From: an uncultured Bacteroidota bacterium
GTDB lineage: Bacteria > Bacteroidota > Bacteroidia > Bacteroidales > P3
DNA: 42,280 nucleotides
NCBI GenBank assembly: GCA_902783595.1
Contig: CACZRR010000037.1
Span: forward strand, 1 to 42,280
Reading direction: 5' to 3'
The notes beneath the pieces are model-generated. The model worked only from the letters and a program-made list of their open reading frames with translations. It did not search any database and had not been told where the DNA came from. Below, piece by piece: positions 22,594 through 31,728 of this stretch. The first letter of the stretch is position 1. The number at the start of each line of letters is the position of its first letter. The position numbers and the translations under genes are program-made.

Positions 22594-24939
22594 TTAGAAA
22601 TCATGAGAATTGATAGGTGTGGTGGTGGGAACGCCGCGCACCCCCCTTTTGCTCTCTTTGATGATGCTGTGATCGGCCTTGTAATCCAACGTTTCGCCAC
22701 GTCGCGGTTTGCGTATGCCAAAATAGCTCTTGTCGAGATGCAGGCGGCGTGTGCGTAGTGTGTGAGTGGTGAAGTCTAGTATCCACTCAGGATCGAACGA
22801 CAAGTAGAGAAAACGGCACTCGAAGTGTAGATGGGGCCCGGTACTGTTGCCAGTGTTGCCACCGAGGCCTATCACTTCGCCAGCCTCTACATGCTGGTTG
22901 GTCCGCACATTGATTTTTGAGAGGTGCCCATAGAGGGTCTCTAACCCATTGGGGTGCCGCAGCACGATACAGTTGCCGTAGCCTCCCATGCGTGACGCCA
23001 CGCGTACCGTACCTCCGAATGCTGCATGCACAGGGTCTCCGGTACGCAGGCTGATATCCACACCATGGTGGCCACGTTGCCAGCGCCAGCCGTAGTTGGA
23101 GGTCTTGGACCCCAGCACAGGGAAGCAGAACTCCCCACTATCGTGCACAAGCTGAAGATTGATCTCGTCAGGCAACGACTCTATATGTGTGCGTCCGTAG
23201 GGGTTGACGCGGTGCGAGGGAAAGGCGTCGTACCACAACGGCGCCAGCTCGGGGGCAAGGGGGGAAGGGACGCTACGGGCACTTTCTTCAGCACCGCCTT
23301 GTTGGCTGGCTGCCTGCGTGCGCCGCGCCTCCTGCTGTTTGGCAACCTGCCGTCGTGAGACCTCTGCCTGGGCCTGCTGCCGCCGCTCTTCGCGCTGCTC
23401 CAGCAGCCGCGAACGCTCCAGACGTGCCGCTATCACAGAGTCGTAGTAGGAACTCTGTGCCGATAGGCTCCCAAATGAAGATGTTGCAAGCAGCAGCACG
23501 ATGCCTACGATACGCCGCAGACGGGCTACAGGAATGCCTAACAACTCGCGGTATTTGGCTACCGTGCGACGCGCTATGGGCAACCCCTGGCTCTGCAGCA
23601 GACGGGTGAGGGCGTCGTCAGAAAGCGGCTTATGCTTGTCCTCTCCCTCTATGGCGGCCATAAGACGCTGTTTGGCAGACTCGACCGACACCTCCTCGCC
23701 AGCTTCGTTAGCGAGACCTAATGAGAAGCAATCCTTAAGAGGAATAGTCCCAAAGGGAGTCTGCAGATATTTGCTATTGGCCATGCGTGAGATGGTGCTG
23801 ATATCGAGACCTGTGGCTTCTGCCACCTCTCGTTGGCGTAGGGGCTGCAATAGATCGGGGTTGCCGGTGAGCAAATAGCGGCGTTGATGTTTGATGATGT
23901 AGCTCATGACGCGCGCAATGGTGTTGTGACGCTGCTGTAGCAGGTCAATAAAGCTTTGCGCATCGCCCTGTTTACTGCGTAGGAAGTTGATGGTCTCTCG
24001 GTCACCATGGCGCTTCTCAAGATCGGCCAGCATGTCAGTATAATAGCTGTTGAGACTCAGTCTTGGTAAGTGACCATCATTGATGAAGAAACGAAGGACA
24101 CCGTCATCATTCTGGAGTATGATGTCGGGAATGACGGGGGTGGCAGCCATGGTGCTCTCGGACTCCGAACTGCCGGGTTTGGGATTCAAACGGCGTATGA
24201 GTGCTGTGGCTTCGGCAAGGGTGGCGTTGTCAATAGACAGAAGACTCGCCAAACGGTCGTAGCGGTGGTTGGCAAAATCATCGAAATGATCGCTTACGAT
24301 GGTTGTGGCCAACTGTAGCGTCGCAATGTCAACATCGCTACCACTATTGTCAATTTGCTTGCGTTGCAACTGCAGCAACAGGCATTCCTGCAGGTTGCGG
24401 GCACCGATGCCAGGAGGATCAAGACGCTGGATGAGATGTAGCACCTCAAGGGCTTCGGATTCCGTCACCTCGATATTGTGGCGGAAGGCCATATCATTGG
24501 CTATTAATGCCAAATCGCGGGCTAAGTAGCCTGCGTCGTCGAGGCTGCCAATAATCTCGTCGGCAATGAGGCGCTGGCGCTCATTAAGAGAGAGGTTGAT
24601 GAGCTGTGACGAGAGCCTGTTAGAAAAGGACAGGGCATCGGCTACAACATATTCGCGGCGTTGGACGTTGGGATCGCGCTCCTCATGCTCGCGATAGTTA
24701 TAAGAACCGAAAACATCGTCATCCTCGTCGCTATCCCAGTCGGAATGGCTGTTCTCATCAGCAACAAGAGTGTCGATGTCTTCGGTGTCGGGAACCTCGG
24801 CATCAAGGAGCGGGTTCTTTTCTATCTCCTCCTTGATGGCCTGTTCCAGTTCGGTGACAGGCAACTGCAGCAGTCGCATGAGCTGTATCTGCTGCGGTGA
24901 TAATTTCTGCTGCAGTTGCTGTCGCTGAACCTGTCTCAT
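22594..24939 (-). CDS. rpoN: Sigma-54 factor RpoN fused to a periplasmic M23 peptidase
   Basis: One uninterrupted frame of 781 codons. Residues 1-~475 are a full sigma-54: activator-interacting region (QLQQKLSPQQIQLMRLLQLP), an acidic linker (~residues 50-85), the core-binding region, the HTH (REVAEATGLDISTISRMANSKY), and the RpoN box ARRTVAKYRE (456-465) followed by the normal end LLGIPVARLRR (466-476). Instead of stopping, it runs into a 17-residue hydrophobic helix (477-493) shaped like a signal peptide (cleavage candidate LSA494-Q495). Then come a coiled-coil Arg/Gln/Glu stretch (~505-550) and an M23 domain with zinc ligands H624...D628 and H703-L-H705. So the sigma part would be cytosolic and the peptidase periplasmic. 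An internal CTG at 23520 (Leu474) would give a normal-looking signal peptide (RRIVGIVLLLATSS). It follows the S46 gene by six bases. Confidence 0.9.
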   Translation of the reverse strand: MRQVQRQQLQQKLSPQQIQLMRLLQLPVTELEQAIKEEIEKNPLLDAEVPDTEDIDTLVADENSHSDWDSDEDDDVFGSYNYREHEERDPNVQRREYVVADALSFSNRLSSQLINLSLNERQRLIADEIIGSLDDAGYLARDLALIANDMAFRHNIEVTESEALEVLHLIQRLDPPGIGARNLQECLLLQLQRKQIDNSGSDVDIATLQLATTIVSDHFDDFANHRYDRLASLLSIDNATLAEATALIRRLNPKPGSSESESTMAATPVIPDIILQNDDGVLRFFINDGHLPRLSLNSYYTDMLADLEKRHGDRETINFLRSKQGDAQSFIDLLQQRHNTIARVMSYIIKHQRRYLLTGNPDLLQPLRQREVAEATGLDISTISRMANSKYLQTPFGTIPLKDCFSLGLANEAGEEVSVESAKQRLMAAIEGEDKHKPLSDDALTRLLQSQGLPIARRTVAKYRELLGIPVARLRRIVGIVLLLATSSFGSLSAQSSYYDSVIAARLERSRLLEQREERRQQAQAEVSRRQVAKQQEARRTQAASQQGGAEESARSVPSPLAPELAPLWYDAFPSHRVNPYGRTHIESLPDEINLQLVHDSGEFCFPVLGSKTSNYGWRWQRGHHGVDISLRTGDPVHAAFGGTVRVASRMGGYGNCIVLRHPNGLETLYGHLSKINVRTNQHVEAGEVIGLGGNTGNSTGPHLHFECRFLYLSFDPEWILDFTTHTLRTRRLHLDKSYFGIRKPRRGETLDYKADHSIIKESKRGVRGVPTTTPINSHDF

Positions 24940-24945
24940 TCTTTT

Positions 24946-27120
24946 TTATTTCACTATCTCCATCTCAGCAATGAGATTCTTGGCACCGGCATAGACGTCA
25001 ATGACCCAGAGCATGTAGCGGCTATCAAGGCATATGCAGCGCTGCAGGTTCTCTTCAAAGTCAATGTCACCGCTCATGGCTTCGCTGTTGCCGTCGAAGG
25101 CCAAACCAATAAGCTGGCCGTGGGCGTTGATGACGGGAGAACCGGAGTTGCCACCAGTGATGTCGTTATTGGTGATGAAGCAGGTGGGAAGCTCGCCACG
25201 GGAGTTGGTGTAAGTGCCAAATTCTTTGTTCATGTAGAGCTTCTTGAGGCGCTCGGGAATGGCAAATTCACTGCTCTCGGGATCCTCCTTCTCAATGACG
25301 CCTCGCAGGGTGGTGTAGTAGTGATAGGAGACACCGTCGCGGGGATCATAGGACATCACGTTGCCATAGGTGAGACGGATGGTGCTATTGGCATCGGGAC
25401 AAAGGAAGCGCTTGCCGTCGTTGATCTGCAGGATGCCATCGGTGAAGTCACGAATACCGCGCTCAAGACCGTCGGCGGTCTCCTGAGGCAACGCTTGGTT
25501 CACCTCTATGTATTTTTCATAGGCACTCTGACCGGCGAGGTAGATGGGGTCTTTGGCAAGCTTTTTAAGGTCGGGCTTATCCATGAATTTGGCGAAGGAT
25601 TCCTCGGTGGAGAAAATCGATTTCTTGAAGAGTTTCTCAACGTATTCTCCAAAATTGCCTTTGTATTTTTTGCCTGCAGTCAGGAGGAATTCAGGCATGT
25701 AGGTGGCATCCATGTGCGAGTAGACGTGGGCCAGCAGACCTGCCATTACGCGCTTCTCAGTGGCGACATTATAGTCCTTGTAAAAGTCGGCAGCTTTTTT
25801 CTTGACTCCCTCAATGATAGCCTCGCGGTAGTCAGCATAGTCGGGACGCTCGGCAGCGTTGAGGTTGTTGTATACGCGCACAGCCTGCAGCAGCAGTTCG
25901 GGACCCGTGAGGAGACCTTCGACGATGTACTGATTTGCGGCCTCAATCTCTTTGCGGGCAGCATAGCCTTTCTCAATGAGCTCAAGGGCGCGGAGATACT
26001 TTGAATTGGTCTGACGCGAAGCCCATTCTTTGTAGTTCTTCTCCACATTTTTCTTCACCTCCATGGTGTTGAGGGCCTTGAGGGCTTTGTTCTGCTCGTT
26101 GCTGTATTTCCAATAGTTGGAGCAGGAGGCATACTTGGAGGCATATTTGATACGTGTGGCTTGGTCGGCAGCCATCTCTTCGCGGAGAATCTTGATCTTT
26201 ACATCACGTATCTCGTAACGCAGTTTGTTGGTGATATTCATGGTCTCCTCAAGACCATAAGAAGTGAGGAAACGATCGGTGGTGCCAGGAAAGCCCATCA
26301 CCATGGCGAAGTCGCCATCGTGTATCTCTCCACTGCTCACAGGCAGGTGGTGCTTGGGTTTGAGAGGCACATTGTCTTTGGCATATTCGGCGGGACTGCC
26401 GTCGGGAGCAGTGTAGATGCGGAAGAGTGAAAAATCACAGGTGTGACGGGGCCAGGACCAGTTGTCGGTATCACCACCGAACTTGCCCATGGACGAAGGT
26501 GGAGCTCCCACCAAGCGCACGTCTTTGTAAATGATGTGCACGAAGAGGAAGAACTGGTTGCCGTTGAACATGGGAATCACCTTGGCGGCATATTTGCCAC
26601 CCTCGGTATTGGCATCGGCTATCTTGCTGCTGATCTCATCGATGGCTTTCTGACGCTCCTGCTCACTCATGGCGTCGTTGAGTGCCCCCTTAACCTCTTT
26701 GGTGACATCCTCTATGCGCACGAGAATGGATGCAGTGAGACCGGGATTGGGAAGTTCCTGATCAAGACTGTAGGCCCAGAAACCATCGCGCAAATAGTCG
26801 TGCTCCACGGTGGAATGCTCTTGCAGCTTCCCATAGCCGCAGTGGTGGTTGGTACTCATAAGACCCTGCGTGGAGATAATCTCTCCAGTGCAAAAATGCC
26901 AGAAAGGCTGTCCGTCGTTGCCAAGACCCACGATGGCATCCTTGAGGCAGCTCTGATTGACGTTGTAGATGTCCTCTGGGGTCAGTTTAAAACCGGCTTT
27001 TTGCATCTCCTGGTAGTTCTTGCCAAGAAGAGAAAGAAGCCACATGCCTTCATCGGCGCGTACTGCGTTGGGCAGTAGCAACGTCATCGCTAAGACGACT
27101 ACTAATGTGCGGATTTTCAT
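24946..27120 (-). CDS. S46-family dipeptidyl-peptidase, DPP7-like
   Basis: A 724-residue periplasmic serine peptidase that releases dipeptides from peptide N-termini, the feeding route of asaccharolytic Bacteroidota. Signal peptide residues 1-22 (cleavage near VRA-D). The chymotrypsin-like halves carry the catalytic His in STNHHCGYG (His93), an Asp in GGDTDNWSWPRHT, and the nucleophile Ser659 in GGNSGSPV. The residue 18 after the Ser is Gly677 (FDGN), where DPP11 enzymes have the Arg that selects Asp/Glu; Gly points to DPP7-type, broad or hydrophobic P1 specificity. That assignment is inference from spacing. It leads the operon with RpoN-M23, ribH and fmt. Confidence 0.92.
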   Translation of the reverse strand: MKIRTLVVVLAMTLLLPNAVRADEGMWLLSLLGKNYQEMQKAGFKLTPEDIYNVNQSCLKDAIVGLGNDGQPFWHFCTGEIISTQGLMSTNHHCGYGKLQEHSTVEHDYLRDGFWAYSLDQELPNPGLTASILVRIEDVTKEVKGALNDAMSEQERQKAIDEISSKIADANTEGGKYAAKVIPMFNGNQFFLFVHIIYKDVRLVGAPPSSMGKFGGDTDNWSWPRHTCDFSLFRIYTAPDGSPAEYAKDNVPLKPKHHLPVSSGEIHDGDFAMVMGFPGTTDRFLTSYGLEETMNITNKLRYEIRDVKIKILREEMAADQATRIKYASKYASCSNYWKYSNEQNKALKALNTMEVKKNVEKNYKEWASRQTNSKYLRALELIEKGYAARKEIEAANQYIVEGLLTGPELLLQAVRVYNNLNAAERPDYADYREAIIEGVKKKAADFYKDYNVATEKRVMAGLLAHVYSHMDATYMPEFLLTAGKKYKGNFGEYVEKLFKKSIFSTEESFAKFMDKPDLKKLAKDPIYLAGQSAYEKYIEVNQALPQETADGLERGIRDFTDGILQINDGKRFLCPDANSTIRLTYGNVMSYDPRDGVSYHYYTTLRGVIEKEDPESSEFAIPERLKKLYMNKEFGTYTNSRGELPTCFITNNDITGGNSGSPVINAHGQLIGLAFDGNSEAMSGDIDFEENLQRCICLDSRYMLWVIDVYAGAKNLIAEMEIVK

Positions 27121-27167
27121 TGTTTTTTGCTTTTTTTATTGTTGTTTGTTTAAATGTATCAAGACTG

Positions 27168-27175
27168 CAAAGATA
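27168..27175 (-). promoter_or_regulatory. -7 box for the S46 peptidase operon
   Basis: TATCTTTG on the minus strand matches TAnnTTTG. Leader about 40 bases. It lies in the 344-base gene-free stretch 27121-27464, shared with the MraZ boxes and palindrome of the other strand. Confidence 0.6.
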
Positions 27176-27378
27176 CAAAAAATCTGGGAAATAATAGCTG
27201 AGAAAAGTTTTCAACAACCAGCCTTGATTCCTTCCTTCCGCATTTCAATATCAGAAAAGAGAGTCCGTTGATTCTTAAATTATTGTTATTCAGGAGAAAA
27301 TATGTGATTTGGAGATCCGGTACAATGAAGGTGGTCTCTCCCCCCGCTCACTGTTTTCTGAATTATGAACAATAAAAA

Positions 27379-27424
27379 TGGAGAAAAAAAACAAAAAATG
27401 GAAAATATTGGTAAAATTTGGAAA
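27379..27424 (+). promoter_or_regulatory. Candidate MraZ operator: TGG-A-rich boxes at 10-bp spacing
   Basis: TGG followed by an A-rich run occurs at 27379, 27399, 27409 and 27419, so spacings are 20, 10 and 10 bases. MraZ in other bacteria binds direct TGGG-type repeats with one-helical-turn spacing upstream of its own gene. Position (45-85 bases before ATG) and spacing agree; the base consensus differs slightly. Confidence 0.55.
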
Positions 27425-27429
27425 AAAGT

Positions 27430-27443
27430 TTGTAATTTTACAA
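27430..27443. promoter_or_regulatory. Perfect palindrome upstream of mraZ
   Basis: TTGTAATTTTACAA, six-base arms, 22 bases before the mraZ ATG. It could be an operator overlapping the promoter; no regulator is known. Confidence 0.4.
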
Positions 27444-27464
27444 CTTGAAATTTTATAGTAAAAT

Positions 27465-27929
27465 ATGTCGTTAATACTTGGAAAAGAATACTGTAAGGTT
27501 GATTCGAACGGCAGGTTCAAGTTCCCAATTGCGCTAAAGAGGCAGTTGGACAGCGAGGACAACCGCTTCGTTATTCGACAAAGTGTCTATGCCGAGTGTC
27601 TGGAACTCTGGACCTATGCCAGCTTCAAGGAGGAGGTGGAGAAGTTGCAGAGCCTGCTTAATCCCTTCCGCCGCGAGCACCGCGAGTTGCTGCGCAAATT
27701 GACGGAGGGTAATATCATTGAACTTGACTCAAACGACCGCCTGCTGGTGCCGCCAGAACAGAAACGCCTCATTGCGGGAGCTAAGGAGTTGGTGTTACAG
27801 TCAAGCGGCAAGATGATTGAGGTGTGGGGACGTGAGGCATACGACCGCATGAACGCCGCCGGCAGCGATTATGCTGCACTGGCAGAAGAACTGCTGGGAA
27901 CGATTGTGGAGGCGAAAACGGATAATTGA
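27465..27929 (+). CDS. mraZ: Transcriptional regulator MraZ
   Basis: First gene of the dcw cluster and its likely autoregulator. The 154-residue protein has two SpoVT/AbrB-like MraZ repeats: residues ~8-55 (GKEYCKVDSNGRFKFPIALKRQL) and ~83-130 (IELDSNDRLLVPPEQKRLI). MraZ forms ring-shaped oligomers that bind repeated boxes near its promoter; candidate boxes sit at 27379-27424. Its 3' end is separated from rsmH by 13 bases. Confidence 0.95.
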   Translation: MSLILGKEYCKVDSNGRFKFPIALKRQLDSEDNRFVIRQSVYAECLELWTYASFKEEVEKLQSLLNPFRREHRELLRKLTEGNIIELDSNDRLLVPPEQKRLIAGAKELVLQSSGKMIEVWGREAYDRMNAAGSDYAALAEELLGTIVEAKTDN

Positions 27930-27942
27930 AAACAAAGAATCG

Positions 27943-28890
27943 ATGAACGAAGGTTACCACATACCGGTAATGGTTGACGAGGTTATGGATGGCCTCGTCA
28001 TATGCCCTGACGGCACGTATGTGGATGTTACCTTCGGTGGTGGCGGTCATTCTCGCGTTATCCTGTCGCAACTGGGGGCTGAGGGCCATCTCTATGCCTT
28101 CGACCAAGATGGTGATGCTGCAGCGCGTGTGGAGAATGGCGAATGGATGGAGGCGAATGGAGAGTGCAAGGTGGAATGTGAGGGGCGGTTCACCTTCATC
28201 AATGAGAATTTCAGACATCTGAAAAATTTCCTGCGTCTCTATGGGGTGCGCCGTGTCGATGGTATTCTGGCCGACTTAGGGGTGAGCAGCCACCAGTTCG
28301 ATGTGGCAGAACGTGGTTTCTCTACCCGCTTCGAAGGAGCGCTGGACTTGCGCATGGATCGCCGTAGTGATGTTACGGCGCGTGATATTGTGGCCTCCTG
28401 GAGTGAGGACGATCTGGCGCGTCTGCTGACGCTATATGGGGAACTGCCCAATGCACGCCAGATGGCACGTGCCATCGTGACGACACGATCGACGCGGGAG
28501 ATTGCCACGACGACGGACCTCTGTACTGCAGTAAGCCGTCATTTGCCTCACGGCAAGGAAAACAAATACCTGGCGATGCTTTTCCAAGCTTTACGCATCG
28601 AGGTGAATGGCGAGTTGGAGGCCCTGAAGGCTCTGCTCACGCAGAGCGCCGAGGTGCTGGGTGAGGGGGGGCGTCTGGTGGTCATCAGCTATCATTCGTT
28701 GGAGGATCGTCTGGTAAAGAACTATATGCGCAGCGGCAATTTCGACGGCAAGGTGGAGCAGGATTTTTATGGCAACGTGGTGGCGCCGATGAAGATGATC
28801 AGCCGTGGTGCAGTGAAGGCTGGTGACGACGAGGTAGAGCGTAACCCCAGGGCACGCAGCGCACGACTGAGGGTGGGAGAGAAGAGGTGA
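27943..28890 (+). CDS. rsmH: 16S rRNA (cytosine-1402-N4)-methyltransferase
   Basis: Methylates C1402 of 16S rRNA with SAM. The 315-residue protein begins MNEGYHIPVMVDEVM, with the SAM loop YVDVTFGGGGHS (residues ~26-37), DGILADLGVSSHQFD, GALDLRMDR and the C-terminal VVISYHSLEDRLVKNYM. The frame opens 24 codons earlier inside mraZ, but ATG 27943 fits the family. Confidence 0.96.
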   Translation: MNEGYHIPVMVDEVMDGLVICPDGTYVDVTFGGGGHSRVILSQLGAEGHLYAFDQDGDAAARVENGEWMEANGECKVECEGRFTFINENFRHLKNFLRLYGVRRVDGILADLGVSSHQFDVAERGFSTRFEGALDLRMDRRSDVTARDIVASWSEDDLARLLTLYGELPNARQMARAIVTTRSTREIATTTDLCTAVSRHLPHGKENKYLAMLFQALRIEVNGELEALKALLTQSAEVLGEGGRLVVISYHSLEDRLVKNYMRSGNFDGKVEQDFYGNVVAPMKMISRGAVKAGDDEVERNPRARSARLRVGEKR

Positions 28891-28964
28891 GAATGGAAAG
28901 TGAAGATAATACATATTATATATATAAAGGTTTGAGAAACAAAAAGGCTTAAAAAGACGAGTCG

Positions 28965-29441
28965 ATGGGAAACAGGTTTAGAGAGAAGGTGGTGGAAGAG
29001 GGTCTGACGGGTGAGCAGGAGAGCACGGTACAGACCCACAACACGGCTGCACCGCAGCAGATGGCTGCCGGACAGGATCCTTTCTTTGCCCACGACGAGG
29101 TGATGGAGCGTCCTACGCGTGAGGGAGGCGGAAAGGCCGCCAAGAGGGTGGCTAAGGTGTTGGGCGGTGACGTGTTGGCCGACAAGATGGTGCTCCGCCA
29201 GATACCCTTGCTGCTGCTATGTCTCCTCTTTCTCCTGCTCCTGGTGGCTAACCGCTACAGGGTGGAGAGCCTAAGCCGTGAGAAGATGGCCACGGAGGAA
29301 CGTATCAACGACCTGCGCGAGCACCGCATACAGATGCTCAAACACTACCAAGAGAATGTGAAGATCTCACATATAGCCGATGATTTGAAGGAAACAGGTG
29401 TGGGTATTACCAATGGCCCGCCGTATGAGATAGAAAAGTGA
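28965..29441 (+). CDS. ftsL: FtsL-like division protein
   Basis: A 158-residue bitopic membrane protein: a long charged cytosolic N-terminus (~residues 1-75), one transmembrane helix (~78-95, PLLLLCLLFLLLLVANR), then a periplasmic coiled coil (VESLSREKMATEERINDLREHRIQML). The position between rsmH and ftsI is that of ftsL. The long N-terminal tail is usual in Bacteroidota. It would form the divisome subcomplex with FtsQ; FtsB is not recognised in the window. Its stop overlaps the GTG start of ftsI (GTGA). Confidence 0.85.
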   Translation: MGNRFREKVVEEGLTGEQESTVQTHNTAAPQQMAAGQDPFFAHDEVMERPTREGGGKAAKRVAKVLGGDVLADKMVLRQIPLLLLCLLFLLLLVANRYRVESLSREKMATEERINDLREHRIQMLKHYQENVKISHIADDLKETGVGITNGPPYEIEK

Positions 29442-31687
29442 AAGAGAAACGCGACAAACGCATGAACAAGGGCATGACTGGCCTCTACCTACTGCTGACG
29501 CTGGTGGGCGGGTTAGCCATTTTCTGGGCCATGATAAAAATACAATGGGTGCACGGCGACGAATGGCGCGAGCGCGGCAGCAAGCGCGAGGTGGGTATGA
29601 GGGTAGACCCTGCACGACGCGGCAATATCTACTCCTCCGATGGCAAGATATTAGCCACCACGGTGACAGTCTGCGACCTATACCTTGACCTGCGTAACGG
29701 CATCGAGAAAGATGACCAGGGCGACACGGTCTACGACTCTCGCAGCCACCGCCCCAAGGAAACAGGCTCTATCGCCGACTCCAGTTACCGCCGCTATATA
29801 GACACCGTTTGCTTGATGCTGCACCAGGCAACGCCGTCACGGTCGAAGCAGCATTACTTGGACCGCATTGGTGGCGAACGCGCCAAGAAAAAGGCGAGCC
29901 GCTGCTTCCTCGTACAACGTGGCGTGCCTTATTCTGTATGGTTGGATATCTCACGGTTGCCGGGATGGCGTGCCGGGGTGGTGCGTCAGGTGGACGGCCG
30001 CAGCGTGGTGCGTCAGGAACGTGCACATATCTATGGCAACATGGCGGGCAACACCATTGGTTTCCGTAACCAACGCGAGAGCCGTTCCTTCACAGGTCTC
30101 GAAGGCGCCTACGACTCAATACTGCGAGGCCAGGATGGCATCTTCAACCTTCGCCGTCTCACGAAAGGCATCTGGCTCGCCGACGAGCCACATGGCCGCA
30201 AGGAGATACCCCAGCGCACCGACAACGATCGTGTGGACACCCTTGTGCTGCAGAACCGCATCGATGGCATGAGCATCGTATCTACCCTCGATACCCGATA
30301 CCAAGACATTGCGGAGAGTTCGCTCCGAAAAGCCCTTGAACAATATGGCGGAACGGCAGGGTGCGCCTTGCTGATGGAGATGCAGACGGGGTATGTGTTG
30401 GCATGCGCCAATCTGGCTGTCGACACCCATGCGCATACATTCATGGAGGTGAAAGACCGCAATGTGGCCGTCAGCGATGTCTACGAGCCCGGGTCGACAT
30501 TCAAGACAGTGATCCTCACCGCTATGCTCAACGACCCTGCAGTGAAGATAGACACGGCTATGAAGGTACAGGCCTTCTATAAAAATTTTGGTGGCAAGTA
30601 TGGCGAGATAAAGGATTCGCACAAAAAACACGACTCGCTGACGGTGAAAGAGGTGATGGAGGAGTCGTCGAATGTGGGTATGTGCGAGTTGGGGTGGAAG
30701 TACTACAATCATCGCCGCGATACGCTGCGGCATATAGTTGAGCGCATGTTCCCCTACGGCAAGCTGAATCCCGATGTGGTAGCACGTGAATATAAGACCT
30801 ACGTCAACGACCTGCACCTCTCCAACCGCGACTTCCTCAATTTCTGCTATGGCTATTCCACACGCGTGTCGGCGCTGCAACTCCTCACCTTCTACAACGC
30901 CCTCGGTGCGGAGGGGCGCATGGTGAAACCTCAGTTCTGCAAGGGAGTGATGAAAGGAGAGAAATTGGTGGAGAACGGACCTATCGTGCTCAACGAGAGT
31001 ATATGCAGCCGCGAGAGCGCCCGCATGATGCGTGCGCTGCTGGAAAGTGTAGTGGAGAATGGCACCGGCAACAATATCAAGAATAGCACCTACGGCATCG
31101 CGGGCAAGACGGGCACGGCGGTACACAGCTATGCCAACCGCCACAGCTACAACGCCTCGTTCTGCGGCTTCTTCCCCTCGGAGAACCCGCGTTACACATG
31201 CCTGGTGGTGTTGGAGAATATTCCCTACTATGGACGTCAAGCCGCACTGGTATTTAAGAATATCAGCGATTGTGTGGTGGCTGTCGACAAGCGCCTCAGC
31301 GAGGGTGGTGTGAAGAGTGTGTGGCCGCGTCTGGAAGACGACAGCACCAAAGCACGGCAGCACCCTGTGACGCTGCGTGCCAACGGGGAGCAGCTGGCAG
31401 AGGCCTACAACATCGTCCGCCAGCCCTATACTACTGTCGACCGACACAGCCGCTGGGTGACATATCGTGAGGCAACGGACAGCACGGCATCAGGCTACTA
31501 CCCCTACTACCCCTCGTCAGGAACCGTGGCAGAGTGTTATGGTATGACGGCTAAGGACGCCGTGGCTCTGCTGCAACAGCAAGGCTATCGCGTGAGGGTG
31601 GTGGGCTACGGAAAGGTGTGCTCGCAGAGCCCCAAAGGAGGAGCCATCGCCAAGAAAGGGTCGCTCGTGACAATAACGCTTAAATAA
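29438..31687 (+). CDS. ftsI: Division-specific transpeptidase FtsI (PBP3) with C-terminal PASTA domain
   Basis: Crosslinks septal peptidoglycan. The 749-residue protein has a transmembrane anchor (~residues 14-30), an N-terminal pedestal domain, and the transpeptidase with S353-T-F-K356 (active Ser), SSN (VMEESSNVGM) and K557-T-G-T. The C-terminal PASTA domain (GMTAKDAVALLQQQGYRVRVVGYG) ends the protein. Start GTG 29438 overlaps the ftsL stop; ATG 29462 is an alternative eight codons in. Confidence 0.95.
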   Translation: MKEKRDKRMNKGMTGLYLLLTLVGGLAIFWAMIKIQWVHGDEWRERGSKREVGMRVDPARRGNIYSSDGKILATTVTVCDLYLDLRNGIEKDDQGDTVYDSRSHRPKETGSIADSSYRRYIDTVCLMLHQATPSRSKQHYLDRIGGERAKKKASRCFLVQRGVPYSVWLDISRLPGWRAGVVRQVDGRSVVRQERAHIYGNMAGNTIGFRNQRESRSFTGLEGAYDSILRGQDGIFNLRRLTKGIWLADEPHGRKEIPQRTDNDRVDTLVLQNRIDGMSIVSTLDTRYQDIAESSLRKALEQYGGTAGCALLMEMQTGYVLACANLAVDTHAHTFMEVKDRNVAVSDVYEPGSTFKTVILTAMLNDPAVKIDTAMKVQAFYKNFGGKYGEIKDSHKKHDSLTVKEVMEESSNVGMCELGWKYYNHRRDTLRHIVERMFPYGKLNPDVVAREYKTYVNDLHLSNRDFLNFCYGYSTRVSALQLLTFYNALGAEGRMVKPQFCKGVMKGEKLVENGPIVLNESICSRESARMMRALLESVVENGTGNNIKNSTYGIAGKTGTAVHSYANRHSYNASFCGFFPSENPRYTCLVVLENIPYYGRQAALVFKNISDCVVAVDKRLSEGGVKSVWPRLEDDSTKARQHPVTLRANGEQLAEAYNIVRQPYTTVDRHSRWVTYREATDSTASGYYPYYPSSGTVAECYGMTAKDAVALLQQQGYRVRVVGYGKVCSQSPKGGAIAKKGSLVTITLK

Positions 31688-31728
31688 AAAAGGTTGAACG
31701 ACCCAAAAAGTCAGAAAAAAGGACGACA

